DNA of 6,673 nucleotides from Candidatus Omnitrophota bacterium (GTDB lineage Bacteria; Omnitrophota; Gorgyraeia; Duberdicusellales; 4484-171), in contig DAOVKQ010000038.1 in NCBI GenBank assembly GCA_030631705.1, forward strand, positions 1 through 6,673, written 5' to 3'. Below the pieces are notes generated by a model. It saw only the letters and a program-made list of their open reading frames with translations, was not told the DNA's origin and did not search any database. Below, in pieces: positions 6,574-6,673 of this stretch. A program made the translations under genes and the position numbers. The number at the start of each line of letters is the position of its first letter. Positions within the stretch are counted from its first letter, which is position 1.

Positions 6574-6598
6574 ATATTGTTCACCATTGTTATACTCT

Positions 6599-6627
6599 AT
6601 TTAAATATATTTATTTAGTTATGTCAA
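6599..6627 (-). promoter_or_regulatory. Predicted sigma-70-type promoter of the operon
   Basis: On the minus strand there is a perfect -35 box TTGACA (6622-6627), a 17-bp spacer, and a -10 box TTAAAT (6599-6604) that matches TATAAT at 4 of 6 positions. A start site about 7 bp downstream would fall near 6592. That leaves about 30 nt of leader before the preferred ATG of the first gene at 6560, whereas the more upstream ATG at 6587 would have almost no leader. No other convincing promoter was seen between the genes, which fits one polycistronic transcript. Confidence 0.6.
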
Positions 6628-6630
6628 GCC

Positions 6631-6656
6631 TAATTTGTTATAATTTTTCATAATTT
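6631..6656 (-). repeat. Three phased AT-rich hexamers upstream of the operon promoter
   Basis: The + strand hexamer TAATTT (AAATTA on the transcribed strand) occurs at 6631, 6641 and 6651, at exactly 10-bp intervals, and ends 4 bp before the -35 box. Two copies are preceded by A, giving ATAATTT. A spacing of about one helical turn puts all copies on one face of the DNA. By position (roughly -40 to -64) this could be an UP element for the RNA polymerase alpha subunit, a bent-DNA segment, or direct-repeat operators for a DNA-binding protein such as the one encoded by the first gene. The sequence is AT-rich, so chance is a real alternative; the regularity is seen, the role is inferred. Confidence 0.45.
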
Positions 6657-6673
6657 CCCCATATATTGTACCT

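Noticed and set aside
6327..6653. Open frame of 108 codons on the + strand spanning the promoter region
   Set aside because: It is antisense to the HTH gene, the operon promoter and the PilM start; its composition is like translated AT-rich noncoding DNA.

Overview
The window reads as one minus-strand operon (transcribed from right to left) encoding the inner-membrane, ATPase and outer-membrane core of a type IV pilus / type II secretion family machine. From the promoter end, the order is: a small excisionase-type helix-turn-helix protein, a PilM-PilN fusion with GspL-like architecture, a PilO/GspM-like protein, a short PilP/GspC-like protein, a secretin (GspD/PilQ family), a GspE/PilB-type hexameric ATPase, and the first 236 codons of a GspF/PilC-type platform protein that runs off the left edge. 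Almost every base is coding. The largest gap between genes is 24 bp, and most junctions are a few bases or overlap (TAGTG, 1 bp, ATGA, 8 bp, 2 bp, 24 bp). No stretch over 300 bases lacks a gene.

The secretin implies a diderm (outer-membrane) bacterium. The moderately AT-rich composition, the divergent proteins, the PilM-PilN fusion and the mix of pilus-like and T2SS-like parts suggest an uncultivated lineage such as Omnitrophota, Elusimicrobiota or a relative. That is a weak inference from general style, not an identification; no marker gene is present.

Region by region: bases 6599-6673 hold a likely sigma-70-type promoter (TTGACA, 17-bp spacer, TTAAAT). It is preceded by three TAATTT hexamers (as read on the + strand) at exact 10-bp spacing. 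Bases 6381-6560 encode the regulator candidate. Bases 4900-6381, 4407-4898 and 4054-4410 encode the assembly platform, which links the cytoplasmic motor to the periplasmic base of the secretin. Bases 2444-4045 encode the outer-membrane channel, with an in-frame acidic tandem repeat. Bases 735-2441 encode the motor ATPase, whose N-terminus matches the two-motif c-di-GMP-binding MshEN pattern. Bases 1-710 encode the membrane platform on which the motor would act. Pseudopilins or pilins, which such a machine needs, are not in the window and are expected just beyond the left edge.

The parts themselves are known families. The unusual points are the compact pilus/T2SS intermediate set, the small DNA-binding protein that leads the operon, the phased repeats at its promoter, and the predicted second-messenger input on the ATPase. 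Whether the machine builds a pilus, secretes proteins or takes up DNA cannot be decided from this sequence.
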